64,000 nt of DNA, from NCBI RefSeq assembly GCF_026341815.1, contig NZ_JAPENX010000001.1, positions 4,340,001 to 4,404,000 on the forward strand. Direction: 5' to 3'. Shown here in pieces: positions 25,332 through 33,672 of the stretch; positions within the stretch are counted from its first letter, which is position 1; every line of letters starts with the position of its first letter. The notes under the pieces are model-generated. The model did not search any database, had not been told where the DNA came from, and was given only the letters and a program-made list of their open reading frames with translations. The position numbers and the translations under genes are program-made. Source of the DNA: Streptomyces sp. NBC_00572 (GTDB taxonomy: Bacteria; Actinomycetota; Actinomycetes; Streptomycetales; Streptomycetaceae).

Positions 25332-25978
25332 AGCTTTTCCTCCGAGGCCTGCACGTACACCGCACCGCTGCCGCTCAGCTCCAGCTGGAACGCCTCGCCC
25401 GAGCCGCGCCCCACCATGTCGCGCCAGCCGAGCGCGGTGGAGAGCTTGTTCCGCACGTCGCCGTGGTGGGCCACGTACGCCTGCGGGTCCACGTGGACCG
25501 GGCGGCCCGGGGTGATCGGCAGCTCGATGACCCCGCCGTGCGCCATGACCGCCACCGCGCCGTGGCCCTTCAGGGTGGTGGTGAAGAGGCCCTGGCCGGT
25601 CACCTGGCCGCGGACCATGCCCATGACCCCGCCCTGCGAGCCCATGAACATCGTGCCCTGCTCCAGGGTGCCGTCGAAGGCGAGCAGCCGGTCGGCCTCC
25701 ACGTACAGGGTGTCGCCGGTCAGCCCGATCACCTGGATGTGGTGGCCGCCGTGCCCGAACATCACCGTGCCGTTGCCCTCGACGGTCATCAGCGGGGTCG
25801 CCTCGCCGGCCACCCGGCGGCCGATCATCGACATCACGCCGCCCTGACCACCCGCCATGTTCGGCGTGAAAGTGACGTCGCCGCGGTACGCGAGCATCGC
25901 GCCGCGCTGGCTGAACATCCGCTGCCCGGGGATGACGGTCGCCTCGACCATCTTCGAGTTGATCTCGCGGAACGGCAT
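25328..25978 (-). CDS. AIM24-family protein (second of three)
   Basis: This 216-residue AIM24 protein shows the repeated beta-rich pattern: MFSQRGAMLAYRGDV, FMGSQGGVMGMVRGQVTGQGLF, and a C-terminal GEAFQLELSGSGAVYVQASE. It lacks a signal peptide and membrane helix. It overlaps its neighbours by 4 nt downstream and 1 nt upstream (TGATG), so the three genes are a tightly coupled operon and the products may form a hetero-oligomer. Function unknown. Confidence 0.85.
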   Translation of the reverse strand: MPFREINSKMVEATVIPGQRMFSQRGAMLAYRGDVTFTPNMAGGQGGVMSMIGRRVAGEATPLMTVEGNGTVMFGHGGHHIQVIGLTGDTLYVEADRLLAFDGTLEQGTMFMGSQGGVMGMVRGQVTGQGLFTTTLKGHGAVAVMAHGGVIELPITPGRPVHVDPQAYVAHHGDVRNKLSTALGWRDMVGRGSGEAFQLELSGSGAVYVQASEEKL

Positions 25979-26616
25979 CAGACGTCGCCCCCGATCGTGT
26001 TCCGCTCGCTCGGCTGGACGTACACCAGGCCGTCTCCCTCGAAGCGGATCTGGAAGGCCTCGCCGCCGCCCTCGCCCATGAGGGTGCGGAACGTCACACC
26101 CGACTGGAAGTGCTGCTGGAGGTTGCCCTGGTGGGCGATGTACGCGCCGGGGTCCACCTGGAGCGGGTACTGCGGGGTCACCCGCAGCACCACCGCCGGG
26201 CCGTCGGACATGATCGCCGCCTGGCCGGTGCCCTCGACGGTCGTGGTGAAGAGGCCGTTGCCGGTGGCCCCGCCGCGCATGCCGGTGAAGGTGGTGCCGG
26301 TGCGCAGCCCCGCGTCGGTGCAGAGCAGATTGCTCGCCTCGACCCAGAGCTTGTCGCCGTGCAGGGAGACGAGGTTGATCTCGGAGGCCCGGTCGGCGAA
26401 CCAGCAGGTGCCCTGCCCGCGTACCTCCATCATCTCCATCTGCTCACCCGTGAGCCGGCGGGTGACCATGCCCCGCAGGCCCTCACCGCCACCGCTCATC
26501 TTCTTGAACGCCATCTGGCCGTCGTAGGCGACCATCGAGCCGTTCTTCGCCTTGACGGAGTCGCCGGTCATGGAGACGGCGAGCACTTTGCTGCCTTGGA
26601 GTCGGAACGTTGCCAC
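25978..26616 (-). CDS. AIM24-family protein (first of three)
   Basis: The 212-residue AIM24 protein leads the operon. It shows VKAKNGSMVAYDGQMAFKK, FTGMRGGATGNGLF and GEAFQIRFEGDGLVYVQPSE, parallel to its neighbours. The start at 26616 (MATFRLQGSKVLAVS) matches the family's beginning. It is divergent from the DUF3817 gene across 107 nt, and that gap holds a TGCACAA/TTGTGCA inverted repeat. Function unknown. Confidence 0.85.
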   Translation of the reverse strand: MATFRLQGSKVLAVSMTGDSVKAKNGSMVAYDGQMAFKKMSGGGEGLRGMVTRRLTGEQMEMMEVRGQGTCWFADRASEINLVSLHGDKLWVEASNLLCTDAGLRTGTTFTGMRGGATGNGLFTTTVEGTGQAAIMSDGPAVVLRVTPQYPLQVDPGAYIAHQGNLQQHFQSGVTFRTLMGEGGGEAFQIRFEGDGLVYVQPSERNTIGGDV

Positions 26617-26663
26617 CTGAGGAAGGTACTGGGCCCCCGGCTAAAGAGACAGCAAAGTCGGCG

Positions 26664-26688
26664 TGCACAATGGACGGGCCCTTGTGCA
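26664..26688. promoter_or_regulatory. Inverted repeat between the AIM24 operon and the DUF3817 gene
   Basis: Perfect 7-nt arms TGCACAA and TTGTGCA flank an 11-nt spacer, 48 nt before the AIM24 start and 36 nt before the DUF3817 start. It could be an operator shared by the divergent units. Confidence 0.4.
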
Positions 26689-26723
26689 TCCGTTCACAAG
26701 ATCGAACGAAGGTGACCCCCTCC

Positions 26724-27077
26724 GTGGACATCAAGACCGCTTCCTCCCTCCACCGGCTCCGGCTCGTCTCCGCGCCGGAGGCCGTCTCGTTCCTGCTCCT
26801 GCTGGTCTGCTCGGTGCTCAAGCGGACGACGGACTTCAACGCGGTGCCGGTCATGGGTGCGATCCACGGCGTGCTCTTCATCCTCTACGTCCTCTTCTGG
26901 CTGGACGCCTGGAACCGCACCAAGTGGAGCTTCGGGACCGCCGCCCTCTACTTCCTGCTCTCGGTGCTGCCCCTGGGCGGCTTCTACGCCGAGCGGAAGC
27001 TGAAGCGCGAGGCCGAGGAGGCCGTCGCCGCCTCCCGTGCCGCCGCTGGCGCCGCCGGGGACGCGGTGAAGGCGTGA
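26724..27077 (+). CDS. DUF3817 membrane protein (copy 1)
   Basis: The 117-residue protein has three hydrophobic helices and the family pattern: RLVSAPEAVSFLLLLVCSVLKR, GAIHGVLFILYVLFWLDAW and LPLGGFYAERKL. DUF3817 proteins are small integral membrane proteins of unknown function. The GTG at 26724 is about 9 nt after GAAGGTGA; an in-frame GTG at 26712 overlaps that element. It overlaps the next gene by 4 nt (GTGA). A paralogue lies at 37731. Confidence 0.85.
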   Translation: MDIKTASSLHRLRLVSAPEAVSFLLLLVCSVLKRTTDFNAVPVMGAIHGVLFILYVLFWLDAWNRTKWSFGTAALYFLLSVLPLGGFYAERKLKREAEEAVAASRAAAGAAGDAVKA

Positions 27078-27367
27078 TCATCGCTTTCTCGGTCACCCCG
27101 CTGGGTGTGGGGGAAGAGGTCGGCGAGTACGTCGCCGACGCCGTCCGGGTCGTCCGTGAGTCCGGGCTCCCGAACCGCACCGACGCCATGTTCACCTCGA
27201 TCGAGGGTGAGTGGGACGAGGTCATGGACGTCGTGAAGCGCGCCGTCGCCGCCGTCGAGGCGCGTGCGCCGCGCGTCTCGGTGGTCATGAAGGCCGACAT
27301 CCGCCCGGGTGTCACGGACGGGCTCACCGGCAAGGTCGTCACCGTCGAGCGGTATCTGGAGGGCTGA
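27074..27367 (+). CDS. Thiamine-binding-like protein (MTH1187/YkoF family)
   Basis: The 97-residue protein matches the small ferredoxin-fold family called MTH1187 or thiamine-binding protein: MIIAFSVTPLGVGEEVGEYV, an internal TDAMFTSIEGEWDEVM, and a C-terminal DIRPGVTDGLTGKV. Family members bind thiamine or related ligands in multimers. The GTG start overlaps the DUF3817 stop, so both are translationally coupled. No thiamine (TPP) riboswitch is visible upstream. Confidence 0.85.
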   Translation: MIIAFSVTPLGVGEEVGEYVADAVRVVRESGLPNRTDAMFTSIEGEWDEVMDVVKRAVAAVEARAPRVSVVMKADIRPGVTDGLTGKVVTVERYLEG

Positions 27368-27373
27368 GCCCCC

Positions 27374-27428
27374 CTCGCGTACGTACGCGGAGAAGGGCAG
27401 AGCCCCCTCGCGTGCGTACGTGGAGAAG
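27374..27428. repeat. 33-bp tandem repeat after the thiamine-binding gene
   Basis: CTCGCGTACGTACGCGGAGA at 27374 recurs with two changes at 27407, giving a 33-bp period. It lies between the stop codon and the terminator hairpin and is probably a small local duplication. Confidence 0.5.
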
Positions 27429-27458
27429 CCCCTGGTCCTGATTCGGGCCGGGGGCTTC
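27425..27458 (+). terminator. Terminator-like hairpin after the DUF3817/thiamine-binding operon
   Basis: GAAGCCCCTGGTCC pairs with GGCCGGGGGCTTC with two G-U-type positions and a small loop, followed by GTCG. It separates this operon from the TetR module. Confidence 0.55.
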
Positions 27459-27478
27459 GTCGTGCCCGAAGATCCTTC

Positions 27479-27507
27479 TTGAGCGACTGCTCAAAATCGG
27501 CTACCTT
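27479..27507 (+). promoter_or_regulatory. Promoter of the TetR module with operator 1 over the -35
   Basis: TTGAGC (27479-27484) and TACCTT (27502-27507) are spaced by 17 nt as a sigma-70-type promoter. Operator 1, TTGAGCGACTGCTCAA (27479-27494), is a 6-4-6 inverted repeat covering the -35. Its exact reverse complement recurs at 27523. A TetR repressor bound here would block the promoter. Confidence 0.65.
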
Positions 27508-27522
27508 CAGCGCGAGGCAGAT

Positions 27523-27538
27523 TTGAGCAGTCGCTCAA
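27523..27538. promoter_or_regulatory. Operator 2 of the TetR module
   Basis: TTGAGCAGTCGCTCAA is the exact reverse complement of operator 1, with 44 bp between equivalent positions. It lies just downstream of the inferred start of transcription and 28 nt before the first gene. The most likely binder is the TetR protein encoded third in the same operon. Confidence 0.65.
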
Positions 27539-27565
27539 AATGCCGGACGAACTGGGGGAACACCC

Positions 27566-28360
27566 ATGGGTCTCTACATCGAGACACGGGTCCGCGCGGA
27601 CCTGGAGACGCTCTGGGAGCACACGCAGGAACCCGACCGCCACCAGCGGTGGGACCTGCGGTTCACGGAGATCGCCTACCTCCCGCGCCTGGAGGGCGAA
27701 CCCCAGCACTTCCGGTACGCGACCCGAGTCCTGCCCTTCCTGGTCGTCGCCGGCACCGGTGTCTCCGCGGGGGAGCGCCACCGGGCCGGCGGCGACCGGG
27801 TCTCCGCCCTCCGGTTCTCCTCGCCGCACCCCCTCTCGCTCCTCGCCGAGGGCAGCGGCTACTGGCGATACGTCCCCACCCCGGACGGCGTCCGCTTCCT
27901 CACCGGCTACGACTACCGCCCCCGCTGGGGCCGCTTCGGCCGCCTCGCCGACCGGCTCGTCTTCCGGCCCCTCATGGGGTGGGCCACAGCCTGGTCCTTC
28001 GACCGGCTGCGACTCTGGTGCGAGCGGGGCGTCGCGCCCGAGCGCGCGCTCGCCCACTGGCTCCTCGAACTCCTCGCCCGGGTCCTCCTCGTGGCCGCCC
28101 CCCTCGCGGCCACCTGGCTGCCGCTCGGGCTCGTCTCGCCGGCCGCGGTGCCGCTCACCGTCCTCGGGCTCGCCGCCGCCGTCCTCCTGCCGCCCTCGCC
28201 GCGTACCCCCGCGGCCCGGCGCTGTCTGCGCACCCCGCCCGCCCGCACCCGGGAGCCCCGGCTCCTCGCCACCCTGAAGCCCACCCTGGGGCCCACCACG
28301 AAGCGCGTCGCCATGCGCACCCCGAAGTCCGTCCCGAAGCCCGCCCTGGAGCAGTCATGA
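27566..28360 (+). CDS. SRPBCC-domain protein with C-terminal membrane segments
   Basis: The 264-residue protein starts with an SRPBCC (START-like) lipid/ligand-binding fold of about 150 residues, recognisable from MGLYIETRVRADLETLWEHT, GSGYWRYVPTPDGVRFLTGYDY. Two hydrophobic stretches follow (about 173-212), then a basic, Arg/Pro/Lys-rich tail. It could hold a hydrophobic ligand at the membrane. It is the first gene of the operon with DUF4166 and TetR genes and overlaps the next gene by 4 nt. The start has GGGGGAA 5 nt upstream. Exact function unknown. Confidence 0.8.
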   Translation: MGLYIETRVRADLETLWEHTQEPDRHQRWDLRFTEIAYLPRLEGEPQHFRYATRVLPFLVVAGTGVSAGERHRAGGDRVSALRFSSPHPLSLLAEGSGYWRYVPTPDGVRFLTGYDYRPRWGRFGRLADRLVFRPLMGWATAWSFDRLRLWCERGVAPERALAHWLLELLARVLLVAAPLAATWLPLGLVSPAAVPLTVLGLAAAVLLPPSPRTPAARRCLRTPPARTREPRLLATLKPTLGPTTKRVAMRTPKSVPKPALEQS

Positions 28361-29040
28361 CCTCGATCTTCCGTACCGCCATGGGGGACGCGGCCTTCGA
28401 GCGACTGCACCCCGAGCTCCAGCGGCGCTTCTCCGTCGGGCTCGCGAGCGGGGAGCTGTGCGTCGGGCGGGGCGTCATGGACCGGATCTGGCACGGCCGG
28501 GCCTTCGTGAAGCCCTTCCTCGCGGTCGGCGGGCTGCGGAACATCCTGCTGCCCCGCACCGGCCGGGACGTCCCCTTCACCATCGAGAACGTGCCGTACG
28601 CGGACTCGTACGGGCGCGAGACCGTCACCTTCGTCCGGACCTTCGCCCTGCCCGGCGGGCCCCGGCGCTTCGACGCCACCATGGTCCACAGTCCCGAGCG
28701 CGACTGCGTCCTCGACTACCTCGGCACCCATCAGCACCTCGCCAGCGATCTGCACATGTCCGCCGAACCGGACGGCTCGCTCCTCATCCGCTCCGGCGAA
28801 CACCGCTTCCGCGAGGGTCCGCTGGACGTGCGCGTCCCGGAACTGGTCGGCGGCCGCGCCGAGGTGCGCGAGTCCTTCGACGAGCGCACCGGCCGCTTCC
28901 GCATCAAGGTGCGGGTGGTCAACCGGTGCTTCGGCCCGCTCTTCGGCTACGAGGGGTCCTTCACCGCCCGGTACGCCGACGTAGGCTCCCACGGGGTGCG
29001 CGCCGGGCTGCGCCCGGTGCGCGAGGAGGTACGGGCGTGA
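28357..29040 (+). CDS. DUF4166 domain protein
   Basis: The 227-residue protein matches the DUF4166 pattern: FERLHPELQRRFSVG at the N-terminus, a central RNILLPRTGRDVPF segment, FDATMVHSPERDCVLDYLG, and C-terminal GPLFGYEGSFTARY. It lacks signals or membrane helices. DUF4166 domains are often found beside or fused to saccharopine-dehydrogenase-like or SRPBCC proteins, matching the neighbour here. It overlaps both flanking genes by 4 nt. Function unknown. Confidence 0.82.
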   Translation: MTSIFRTAMGDAAFERLHPELQRRFSVGLASGELCVGRGVMDRIWHGRAFVKPFLAVGGLRNILLPRTGRDVPFTIENVPYADSYGRETVTFVRTFALPGGPRRFDATMVHSPERDCVLDYLGTHQHLASDLHMSAEPDGSLLIRSGEHRFREGPLDVRVPELVGGRAEVRESFDERTGRFRIKVRVVNRCFGPLFGYEGSFTARYADVGSHGVRAGLRPVREEVRA

Positions 29041-29741
29041 GCGGGACCGCGGGCGGGGGCCTGAGGAGCAGGAGGGCCGGGGACGCCAAGGGGCAGGACG
29101 CCCGCAGCCAGGAGACCCGGGAGAAGCTGCTCGAAGGCGCCCTGCGGACCCTCGTCGAGCAGGGCATCACCAAGGCCTCCGCCCGGGCCATCGCGACCAC
29201 CGCCGGGGTGAACCAGGCCCTCGTCTTCTACCACTTCGGTTCCGTCGACGAGCTGCTCGCCGCGGCCTGCCGGCACGGCGCCGAGCAGCGGGTCGCCCGC
29301 CACCGCGAGCGCCTGGCCGAGGTCGGCAGTCTGACCGAGCTGCTCGCCTTCGGGCGGGAGCTGCACGAGGAGGAGCGGGCGGCCGGTCACGTCGCCTTCC
29401 TCGGGCAGCTGCTCGCGGGGGCGCAGGCGCACCCCCGGCTCGTGCCGGCCACGGTCGCCGGGCTCGACCTGTGGATCGCCGAGATCGAGCAGGTGCTCGT
29501 CCGGGTCCTCGCGGGGACCCCGATCGCCGAGTTCACCGACCCCGCCGGGCTCGCCCGCGCGGTCGGCGCCTCCTTCGTCGGGCTCGAACTGTACGAGGGC
29601 GTCGACCCGGCGGGCGCGGAGGCGGCCTTCGCGGCCCTTGAGCAGCTCGGCGCCCTGATGGCGGCCGTCGAGGAGCTGAACCCGGTCGCCCGAAAGGCCG
29701 TCACGTACACACTGCGGCGGCAGCGCGGCCGCGCGAAGTAG
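29037..29741 (+). CDS. TetR-family regulator of the SRPBCC-DUF4166 operon
   Basis: The 234-residue protein has a basic N-terminal extension, then a TetR helix-turn-helix (about 22-70) with SARAIATTAGVNQALVFYHFGSVDELL. The GTG start at 29037 overlaps the DUF4166 stop (GTGA). As the last gene of an operon with two matching palindromes at its promoter, it is very probably the autorepressor. The ligand may be whatever the SRPBCC protein binds. Confidence 0.88.
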   Translation: MSGTAGGGLRSRRAGDAKGQDARSQETREKLLEGALRTLVEQGITKASARAIATTAGVNQALVFYHFGSVDELLAAACRHGAEQRVARHRERLAEVGSLTELLAFGRELHEEERAAGHVAFLGQLLAGAQAHPRLVPATVAGLDLWIAEIEQVLVRVLAGTPIAEFTDPAGLARAVGASFVGLELYEGVDPAGAEAAFAALEQLGALMAAVEELNPVARKAVTYTLRRQRGRAK

Positions 29742-29806
29742 GGGTGCGTCAAGACCGCCCACTCGGACTACTCCAGTCGACACACCGACCGTTTGCCCCT
29801 TCTGTT

Positions 29807-29840
29807 GGGTTATCTACCCGTTTGGGTTACCTACCCGTTC
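29807..29840 (+). promoter_or_regulatory. Two 17-bp direct repeats upstream of cslA
   Basis: GGGTTATCTACCCGTTT and GGGTTACCTACCCGTTC lie head to tail at 29807 and 29824, differing at two positions. They end 19 nt before the GTG of cslA. Each unit has an internal GGGT...ACCC inverted repeat, so they may be tandem operators or overlap the promoter. Confidence 0.5.
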
Positions 29841-29859
29841 GAGGGCAGCTGGAGGCACC

Positions 29860-31671
29860 GTGCGGCTGGGAGGCTACGACTACGACACCCACAGCCGACT
29901 CGCCGGTCCGCTCACGGAACCGGACCCGGTGGCCTACACGGTGCGGTACCGAAGCCTGCTCTCGAAGGAGCCGCACCGCGTACGAGCCGTTCTCCTCATG
30001 AGCCTCGCGCCGGTCCTCTCGGCGCTGCTCCTGGCCTATCTCGTCTGGCCCAGCCACTGGACCGTCCGGGAGGGCGGCGACCGCCGGCTCGTCCACCTCG
30101 ACACCGTGATGCTGGTGTCGATCGGTCTCATCTGCCTCTTCATGCTGGTGAACGTCACGTCGATCGCCCACGCCACCATGGTCGCCCGCGACCCGATACC
30201 CGTGTACGCCGAGAAGGGCACCCGCGTCGCCTTCCTCACCACGTACGTCCCGGGCAAGGAGCCGCTCTCCGTGGTCCGCGGCACCCTCGAAGGCGCCGGC
30301 CGGCTGCGGCACGACGGGCCGCTCGACGTCTGGCTCCTCGACGAGGGCGACTCCACCGAGGCCAAGGCCCTCTGCGCCGAGCTGGGCGTACGCCACTTCA
30401 GCCGGGCCGGCGTCCCCGAGTGGAACCGTAGGAAGGGCGTCCACAAGGCGAGGACCAAGCACGGCAACTACAACGCCTGGCTCGCCATGCACGGCGACTC
30501 CTACGACTACTTCGCCTCCGTCGACACCGATCACGTCCCGCTCCCCGACTTCCTGGAGCGGATGCTCGGCTACTTCCGCGACCCCGACATCGCCTTCGTC
30601 GTCGGACCGCAGGTGTACGGCAACTACACCAACATCGTCACCAAGGCCGCCGAGTCCCAGCAGTTCCTCTTCCACGCCCTCATCCAGCGCGCCGGGAACC
30701 GCTACCACGCGCCCATGTTCGTCGGCACGAACAACGCCGTCCGGATCTCCGCCCTCCAGCAGATCGGCGGCCTGTACGACTCGATCACCGAGGACATGGC
30801 CACCGGCTTCGAACTGCACCGCAGGAAGAACCCGCGCACCGGCCACTACTGGCGCTCCGTCTACACACCCGACGTCCTCGCGGTGGGCGAGGGCCCGGCC
30901 TCCTGGACGGACTTCTTCTCCCAGCAGCTCCGCTGGTCCCGGGGCACGTACGAGACGATCGTCAAGCAGTACTGGAAGGCGCCCTTCCGTACTCCGCCGG
31001 GCCGCTTCCTCAACTACACCCTGATGCTCGTCTACTACCCGATGACGGCGGTCAACTGGCTCCTCGGCATCCTCAGCTGCGTCCTCTACCTCTGGTTCGG
31101 CGCCTCCGGCACCCAGGTCTCCACCTCGGTGTGGCTGATGATCTACAGCGACGCCGTCGCCCTCCAGATCGGCCTCTACCTCTGGAACCGGCGGCACAAC
31201 GTCTCGCCCCACGAACCCGAGGGCTCCGGCGGCCTCGCCGGCATGGCGATGTCCGCGCTCTCCGCGCCCATCTACCTCAAGTCCCTCGGCTCGGCGGTCC
31301 TCCGCACCCGCGGCCGTTTCGTCGTCACCCCCAAGGGCGGCGGGGCGAGCCCCGACGGCATCCTGACCTTCCGCATCCACCTCTACTGGGCGGCGGTCCT
31401 CGTCGCCTCCCTCGCCGCCTCCGTCCACTTCGGGCACGGCCACGCGGCCATGCGCACCTGGGCCGTCCTCGCCCTGGTCATCGCGCTCGCCCCGATCTCC
31501 CTCTGGATCTTCACGACCCTCCGGGACCGGCGCGTGCGGCGCGTCCGCGAACACGCCCGTGCCCGCCTCCGGGCCCGCGGTCTCGCCGACGCCCGCGAAG
31601 GGGTCGAGGCCGCCCCCGGGCACCCGACCGCTCCAGTCACCCCCGCCCCCACGACGACCGGAGGGAGCTGA
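29860..31671 (+). CDS. cslA: CslA, cellulose-synthase-like family-2 glycosyltransferase
   Basis: The 603-residue membrane enzyme has two N-terminal helices (about 43-62, 82-100), a GT2 catalytic loop, and several C-terminal helices. Catalytic motifs are complete: D161 in DEGD, DTD at 222-224, TED at 310-312 and QQLRW at 355-359. In S. coelicolor CslA interacts with DivIVA and makes a beta-glucan-like polymer at hyphal tips. The GTG at 29860 follows GGAGG. glxA begins 3 nt after the stop, the known cslA-glxA pairing. No separate c-di-GMP PilZ domain is visible. Confidence 0.93.
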   Translation: MRLGGYDYDTHSRLAGPLTEPDPVAYTVRYRSLLSKEPHRVRAVLLMSLAPVLSALLLAYLVWPSHWTVREGGDRRLVHLDTVMLVSIGLICLFMLVNVTSIAHATMVARDPIPVYAEKGTRVAFLTTYVPGKEPLSVVRGTLEGAGRLRHDGPLDVWLLDEGDSTEAKALCAELGVRHFSRAGVPEWNRRKGVHKARTKHGNYNAWLAMHGDSYDYFASVDTDHVPLPDFLERMLGYFRDPDIAFVVGPQVYGNYTNIVTKAAESQQFLFHALIQRAGNRYHAPMFVGTNNAVRISALQQIGGLYDSITEDMATGFELHRRKNPRTGHYWRSVYTPDVLAVGEGPASWTDFFSQQLRWSRGTYETIVKQYWKAPFRTPPGRFLNYTLMLVYYPMTAVNWLLGILSCVLYLWFGASGTQVSTSVWLMIYSDAVALQIGLYLWNRRHNVSPHEPEGSGGLAGMAMSALSAPIYLKSLGSAVLRTRGRFVVTPKGGGASPDGILTFRIHLYWAAVLVASLAASVHFGHGHAAMRTWAVLALVIALAPISLWIFTTLRDRRVRRVREHARARLRARGLADAREGVEAAPGHPTAPVTPAPTTTGGS

Positions 31672-31674
31672 GCC

Positions 31675-33636
31675 ATGGCCCACCGGCCGTCGAAGAACTT
31701 CAGGAAGACCCTGCTCGGCGGCGGAGCGGTGCTGGTCCTCGCCGCGCTCAACGCCCCCGCCGCCGTCTCCTTCGCCGAGGAGAAGTACCACGCGTACAAG
31801 ATCGCCCAGCCCGGCTACCAGCGGCGCTTCGGCTCCTGGACCGAGGTCGCGGTCCCCGACCGATTCCGGATCAACGCCATCCACGCGGCCCTGCTCCACA
31901 CCGGCAAGGTGCTGCTGATCGCAGGCTCCGGCAACAGCCAGAAGAACTTCGACGCCGGCACCTTCGAGACCATCCTCTGGGACCCGGTGAAGAACACCTT
32001 CAAGGAGATCCCCACCCCCGTGGACTTCTTCTGCTCCGGCCACACCCAGCTCCCCGACGGCCGGCTGCTCGTCGCCGGCGGCACCGCCCGCTACGAGATC
32101 CTCGACGGCGAGGTCAAGAGGGCCGGCGGCGGCATGCGGGTCAAGAACGAGAGCCCCGACAAGGCGGTCACCCTCAAGAAGGGCACCGTCTTCCGCTCCC
32201 CGTCCGGGGTCGAGTACGTCTCCAAGTTCGACGTCACCGTCCCCAAGGCCAAGCGCGAGTTCGAGATCTCGTACTTCGAGAGCGGACAGATGAAGCCGTG
32301 GAAGACCAAGGTCACCGCCGCCGAGGCCCGGGTCTTCGTCGAGGCCCGCGAGGAGGGCCCACAGGCCCTCACCACCGAGGCCGCGCAGTACGAGGTCGTC
32401 GGCCTCAAGGGCGACGCCGTCGACGACGTCTACGGGCTCGCGCAGAAGCTCACCACCGAGAAGCAGGACTTCCAGGGCATCAAGGGCGCCTACGAGTTCG
32501 ACCCGAAGGCCGAGAGGTACATCCCGGTCGCCCCCATGAAGGACGCCCGCTGGTACCCCACCCTCGTCACCCTCGACGACGGCAAGGTCCTCGCCGTCTC
32601 CGGACTCAACGACGTCGGCGACGTCGTCCCCGGCGACAACGAGATCTACGACCCCGCGACCAAGAAGTGGTCCAAGGGCCCCTTCCGCTACTTCCCCACC
32701 TACCCCTCCCTCTTCCTCACCAAGGGCGGCAAGCTCCTCTACACCGGCTCCAACGCCGGCTACGGCCCCGCCGAGAAGGGCCGCGAACCCGGCCTCTGGG
32801 ACCTGAGGAAGAACTCCTTCACCAAGCTCGGCGGGCTCACCGACCCCGACCAGCTGGAGACCTCCGCCTCCCTGCTGCTTCCGCCCGCCCAGCACCAGAA
32901 GGTCATGGTCCTCGGCGGCGGCGGGGTCGGCGAGTCGCCCAAGTCCACCGCCCGCACCTCCATCGTCGACGTGTCCGAGGACAGCCCCGTCTTCACCGAC
33001 GGGCCCTCGCTCCCGCAGGGCACCCGCTACCTCAGCAGCGTCCTGCTGCCCGACGACACCGTCCTCACCACCGGTGGCTCCGAGGACTACCGGGGCCGCG
33101 GCGGCAGCGACATCCTCAAGGCGCAGTTCTACGACCCGAGGAGCAACGCCTTCACCGAGGCCGCCGAACCCACCGTCGGCCGCAACTACCACTCCGAGGC
33201 GCTGCTGCTCCCCGACGGCCGGGTCGCCACCTTCGGCTCCGACCCGCTCTTCGACGACAAGGACAACACCAAGCTCGGCACCTTCGAGCAGCGCATCGAG
33301 GTCTTCACCCCGCCCTACCTCCACCGGGCCGGCACCGACCGGCCCGCCCTGGGGGAGGGCCCGGAGGAACTCGACCAGAACGGCCGCGCCACCTTCCGCA
33401 CCCAGGACGCCCGCCGGATCACCGGGGCCCGGCTCATGCGGCCCAGCGCCGTCACCCACAGCACCGACGTCGAACAGCGCTCGGTGGAGCTGGGCCTGAC
33501 GAGGAGCCAGGACGGGACGACGGTCACCGTCGACGTACCGCAGGACAAGACGCTCGTCCCGCCCGGCTGGTACATGCTCTTCGTCACCGACGCGAACGGC
33601 ATCCCGTCCGAGGCGAAATGGATCCAGGTGGACTGA
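31675..33636 (+). CDS. glxA: GlxA, galactose-oxidase-like copper radical oxidase
   Basis: The 653-residue protein has an N-terminal membrane or signal segment (about 11-33), a kelch beta-propeller and a C-terminal DUF1929-like domain. By analogy with galactose oxidase, C120 (VDFFCSGHTQ) and a tyrosine in RWYPTL (Y294) are the cross-linked pair. Y505-H506 (GRNYHSEALLLPDGRV) and H595 (AVTHSTDVEQR) are copper ligands. GlxA oxidises the CslA-made glycan and is needed for development and tip glycan deposition in S. lividans. Its 3-nt spacing from cslA shows cotranscription. Function depends on copper loading, classically helped by the Sco chaperone, which is not in this window. Confidence 0.93.
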   Translation: MAHRPSKNFRKTLLGGGAVLVLAALNAPAAVSFAEEKYHAYKIAQPGYQRRFGSWTEVAVPDRFRINAIHAALLHTGKVLLIAGSGNSQKNFDAGTFETILWDPVKNTFKEIPTPVDFFCSGHTQLPDGRLLVAGGTARYEILDGEVKRAGGGMRVKNESPDKAVTLKKGTVFRSPSGVEYVSKFDVTVPKAKREFEISYFESGQMKPWKTKVTAAEARVFVEAREEGPQALTTEAAQYEVVGLKGDAVDDVYGLAQKLTTEKQDFQGIKGAYEFDPKAERYIPVAPMKDARWYPTLVTLDDGKVLAVSGLNDVGDVVPGDNEIYDPATKKWSKGPFRYFPTYPSLFLTKGGKLLYTGSNAGYGPAEKGREPGLWDLRKNSFTKLGGLTDPDQLETSASLLLPPAQHQKVMVLGGGGVGESPKSTARTSIVDVSEDSPVFTDGPSLPQGTRYLSSVLLPDDTVLTTGGSEDYRGRGGSDILKAQFYDPRSNAFTEAAEPTVGRNYHSEALLLPDGRVATFGSDPLFDDKDNTKLGTFEQRIEVFTPPYLHRAGTDRPALGEGPEELDQNGRATFRTQDARRITGARLMRPSAVTHSTDVEQRSVELGLTRSQDGTTVTVDVPQDKTLVPPGWYMLFVTDANGIPSEAKWIQVD

Positions 33637-33672
33637 GCCCTGAGCCCTGAGCCCCGAGCCGTCGGCGGTGGC

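Noticed and set aside
29827..33459. A 1,210-codon open frame antisense to cslA and glxA
   Set aside because: Long antisense frames are expected opposite GC-rich Streptomyces genes. The sense genes carry complete catalytic motifs, whereas the antisense product is low-complexity Gly/Asp/Val/Glu.
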